From: Clostridiaceae bacterium
GTDB taxonomy: Bacteria; Bacillota; Clostridia; Lachnospirales; Lachnospiraceae
NCBI GenBank assembly: GCA_910574345.1
Contig: CAJSZV010000034.1
Span: 1 to 44,423 of the forward strand
Direction of reading: 5' to 3'
DNA: 44,423 bases
The notes beneath the pieces were generated by a model. It made no database searches, had not been told where the DNA came from, and saw only the letters and a program-made list of their open reading frames with translations. How positions within the stretch are numbered: the first letter of the stretch is position 1; the number at the start of each line of letters is the position of its first letter. Shown here piece by piece: positions 43,173 through 44,423 of this stretch. A program made the translations under genes and the position numbers.

Positions 43173-43938
43173 AACAGCTGCCTTCGTCCCATGTTCCGTA
43201 AAGTTTCATGATCTCTGCCATCTGCTCTCTGGGGATGGCCACACAGCCGGAGGAAGACGTCCAATGATCCCCCTCACAGTGGATAAACAGGGCGGAACCC
43301 TGGTCGGCAATCCCTTCAGGATTAAACCCCATATCAAGAACATAGTCATAGTAGTCGGTATAAGCCGAGGTTCCGACTTTTTCGCCGGCTGTCTGGGTAT
43401 CCTTTTCCAGTTTGTTGGTGTCATCGCTCCACACGTAGGAAGAGTCCACCTGAATATAATCTTTGGGGAAACCTTCTAACGGCTGTGCCTGACCAAAGGG
43501 CGTGTTGAGCCGAAAGACGCCTATAGGAGTCGTCTTGTCCCCCACTCTGCGGCTGCCGTTCATGCCATTAAGCCCCAGATGGCCGGGAGTGTCAAGAACC
43601 TGCTTCCATCCCTCAGGTTCTTTTTCATAGACATAGACATCACAGGCAGACCCTTCTGTTCCCTCAACCACAACGAGAACCTTTGCTTCCTCAGGCAGTA
43701 CAAACCGGTTTACGTCAAAGGTGAGGACAGGAAGAGTGCCGGCCGCGAAAGCCAGGAATGCCTGATAATCAGGGGTCTGTCTTCTGGCCTGCTCTTTTTG
43801 AGATTTCCCGGCTTCTGCCTGGGCTGCTGCGCCGGGCCCGTAAGATGAGGTCTGGGCGAAAGCCTGGCCGGGAACGGCAAGTGACATGGAAAGAGATAAT
43901 AGGGCTGCTGCAGGAGCAGCAGAAAATAAACGTGTCAT
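43081..43938 (-). CDS. Secreted L,D-transpeptidase (YkuD-type)
   Basis: This peptidoglycan cross-linking enzyme has 285 aa. The signal peptide runs to about AFAQ at residue 29. The catalytic region has H220 in FIHCEGDHW and nucleophile C232 in SSSGCVAIP, with TPIGVFRLNTPFG upstream, as in YkuD-like enzymes of the COG3786 group. It acts outside the membrane, making 3-3 cross-links or attaching proteins. The GTG/TTG alternatives are not needed, since the ATG at 43938 has GAAAGGAT before it. Confidence 0.85.
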   Translation of the reverse strand: MTRLFSAAPAAALLSLSMSLAVPGQAFAQTSSYGPGAAAQAEAGKSQKEQARRQTPDYQAFLAFAAGTLPVLTFDVNRFVLPEEAKVLVVVEGTEGSACDVYVYEKEPEGWKQVLDTPGHLGLNGMNGSRRVGDKTTPIGVFRLNTPFGQAQPLEGFPKDYIQVDSSYVWSDDTNKLEKDTQTAGEKVGTSAYTDYYDYVLDMGFNPEGIADQGSALFIHCEGDHWTSSSGCVAIPREQMAEIMKLYGTWDEGSCFIALAPGGTFDSIYNTYGSNHGLSPVCYHR

Positions 43939-43973
43939 AAAAAATCCTTTCTGTTGTTTTATAAGCTGATTTA

Positions 43974-44002
43974 ACTATAATGCTTTTTATGTAAAATGGC
44001 AA
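43974..44002 (-). promoter_or_regulatory. Promoter of the L,D-transpeptidase gene
   Basis: On the minus strand, TTGCCA (43997-44002) and TATAGT (43974-43979) are 17 bases apart, about 36 bases before the start codon. Confidence 0.6.
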
Positions 44003-44116
44003 GAAAAACAACATTTTTTTGAGGTTCTTATATGCTGAAACAGTTCCTAACACATTTCCGTATAAGAGCAAAAATAGCGAAAAATACAGAAAATGCAAAA
44101 AAAGTAAAAAAATATG

Positions 44117-44145
44117 TTGACAAAAGGAAATACATGTGGTAATCT
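44117..44145 (+). promoter_or_regulatory. rRNA operon promoter
   Basis: TTGACA at 44117-44122 and TAATCT at 44140-44145 are separated by 17 bases, with TGG just before the -10 (extended). It is AT-rich upstream, as expected for rRNA promoters. Confidence 0.65.
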
Positions 44146-44359
44146 ATCAAAGCTGTCGCTGAGATGCACAGCACAACGGACCTTGATAATCAAAGATTGA
44201 ACAGTATGTAAGACCCTGAAAATTCCAAAAGAAAAGGCTTTATTGGAAGGCCTTGAATTTGAGAAAATTCAGAATGATTACGAGAGTAAACGAACCAAAA
44301 CAACAGTAAGAACGGGAAAAGAATTAGCCAAGAGTTGATTCTGACCCAAGGAGAACTTT
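44146..44359 (+). other. 16S rRNA leader region
   Basis: This is the untranslated leader of the rRNA precursor. It contains small palindromes (TTGATAATCAA near 44193) and purine-rich stretches that would hold antitermination and processing signals. A boxA could not be assigned with certainty. Confidence 0.5.

Positions 44360-44423
<64 letters not shown>

Overview
The window looks like chromosome from a Gram-positive, probably spore-forming, Lachnospiraceae-type Clostridia species. The evidence is AGGAGG-type ribosome sites almost everywhere, TTGACA/TATAAT promoters, a NifS-NifU-MnmA operon, a SpoVB-type flippase, L,D-transpeptidase and amidase genes, and an integrated element built of gene families typical of Lachnospiraceae integrative elements. 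The species cannot be named from the sequence.

Layout. (1) About 1-2300 is a strikingly AT-rich patch with four small, same-strand genes that I do not recognise, plus about 480 bp without a convincing gene. (2) 2360-14436 is an operon-like run of element genes, all on the + strand: an HTH protein, a DUF5688 protein, a PAPS-reductase-like PP-loop ATPase, several unrecognised proteins, PcfK/AcrIIA9-like and PcfJ proteins, a DUF6809-type protein, a DUF4143-type AAA ATPase and Cys-rich proteins. It starts from a consensus promoter followed by a leader with a 24-codon reading frame, hairpins and a terminator. (3) 15055-20351 holds a small accessory gene and three overlapping large serine recombinases. 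The element ends at about 20440 inside a SpoVB-type flippase gene, which is cut after residue about 282. The left end, conjugation genes and the missing flippase 3' part are not in the window. (4) 21364-25443 is a sulfur-transfer operon (nifS-like, nifU-like, mnmA) with a coupled lipoprotein amidase, followed by tRNA-Ser(CGA). (5) 26548-36726 is a LysR regulator and a divergent uronate/pectin-oligomer operon: GH28, two Dpp-type permeases, a fused double ATPase, a family 5 binding lipoprotein, a mannonate dehydratase-like enzyme and an alginate-lyase-family protein. A GH31 glycosidase and a GH1 6-phospho-beta-glucosidase follow as separate units. (6) 41375-44002 holds a HAAS membrane protein with PadR, a RelB/DinJ-type antitoxin with only a remnant toxin frame, and a secreted L,D-transpeptidase. 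(7) The window ends 64 bases into a 16S rRNA gene, with its promoter and leader upstream.

How the parts work together. The carbohydrate cluster reads as an intracellular scavenging route: the ABC importer brings in short acidic oligosaccharides, the GH28 and lyase-type enzymes (no signal peptides) cleave them, and the dehydratase channels hexuronate to 2-keto-3-deoxygluconate. The element carries its own replication/transfer accessory proteins. Several share C-terminal signatures (clamp-binding-like QxxLF, and Ala-Ala ends), which suggests one co-evolved module. Its insertion in a sporulation-type gene raises the untested possibility of regulated excision.
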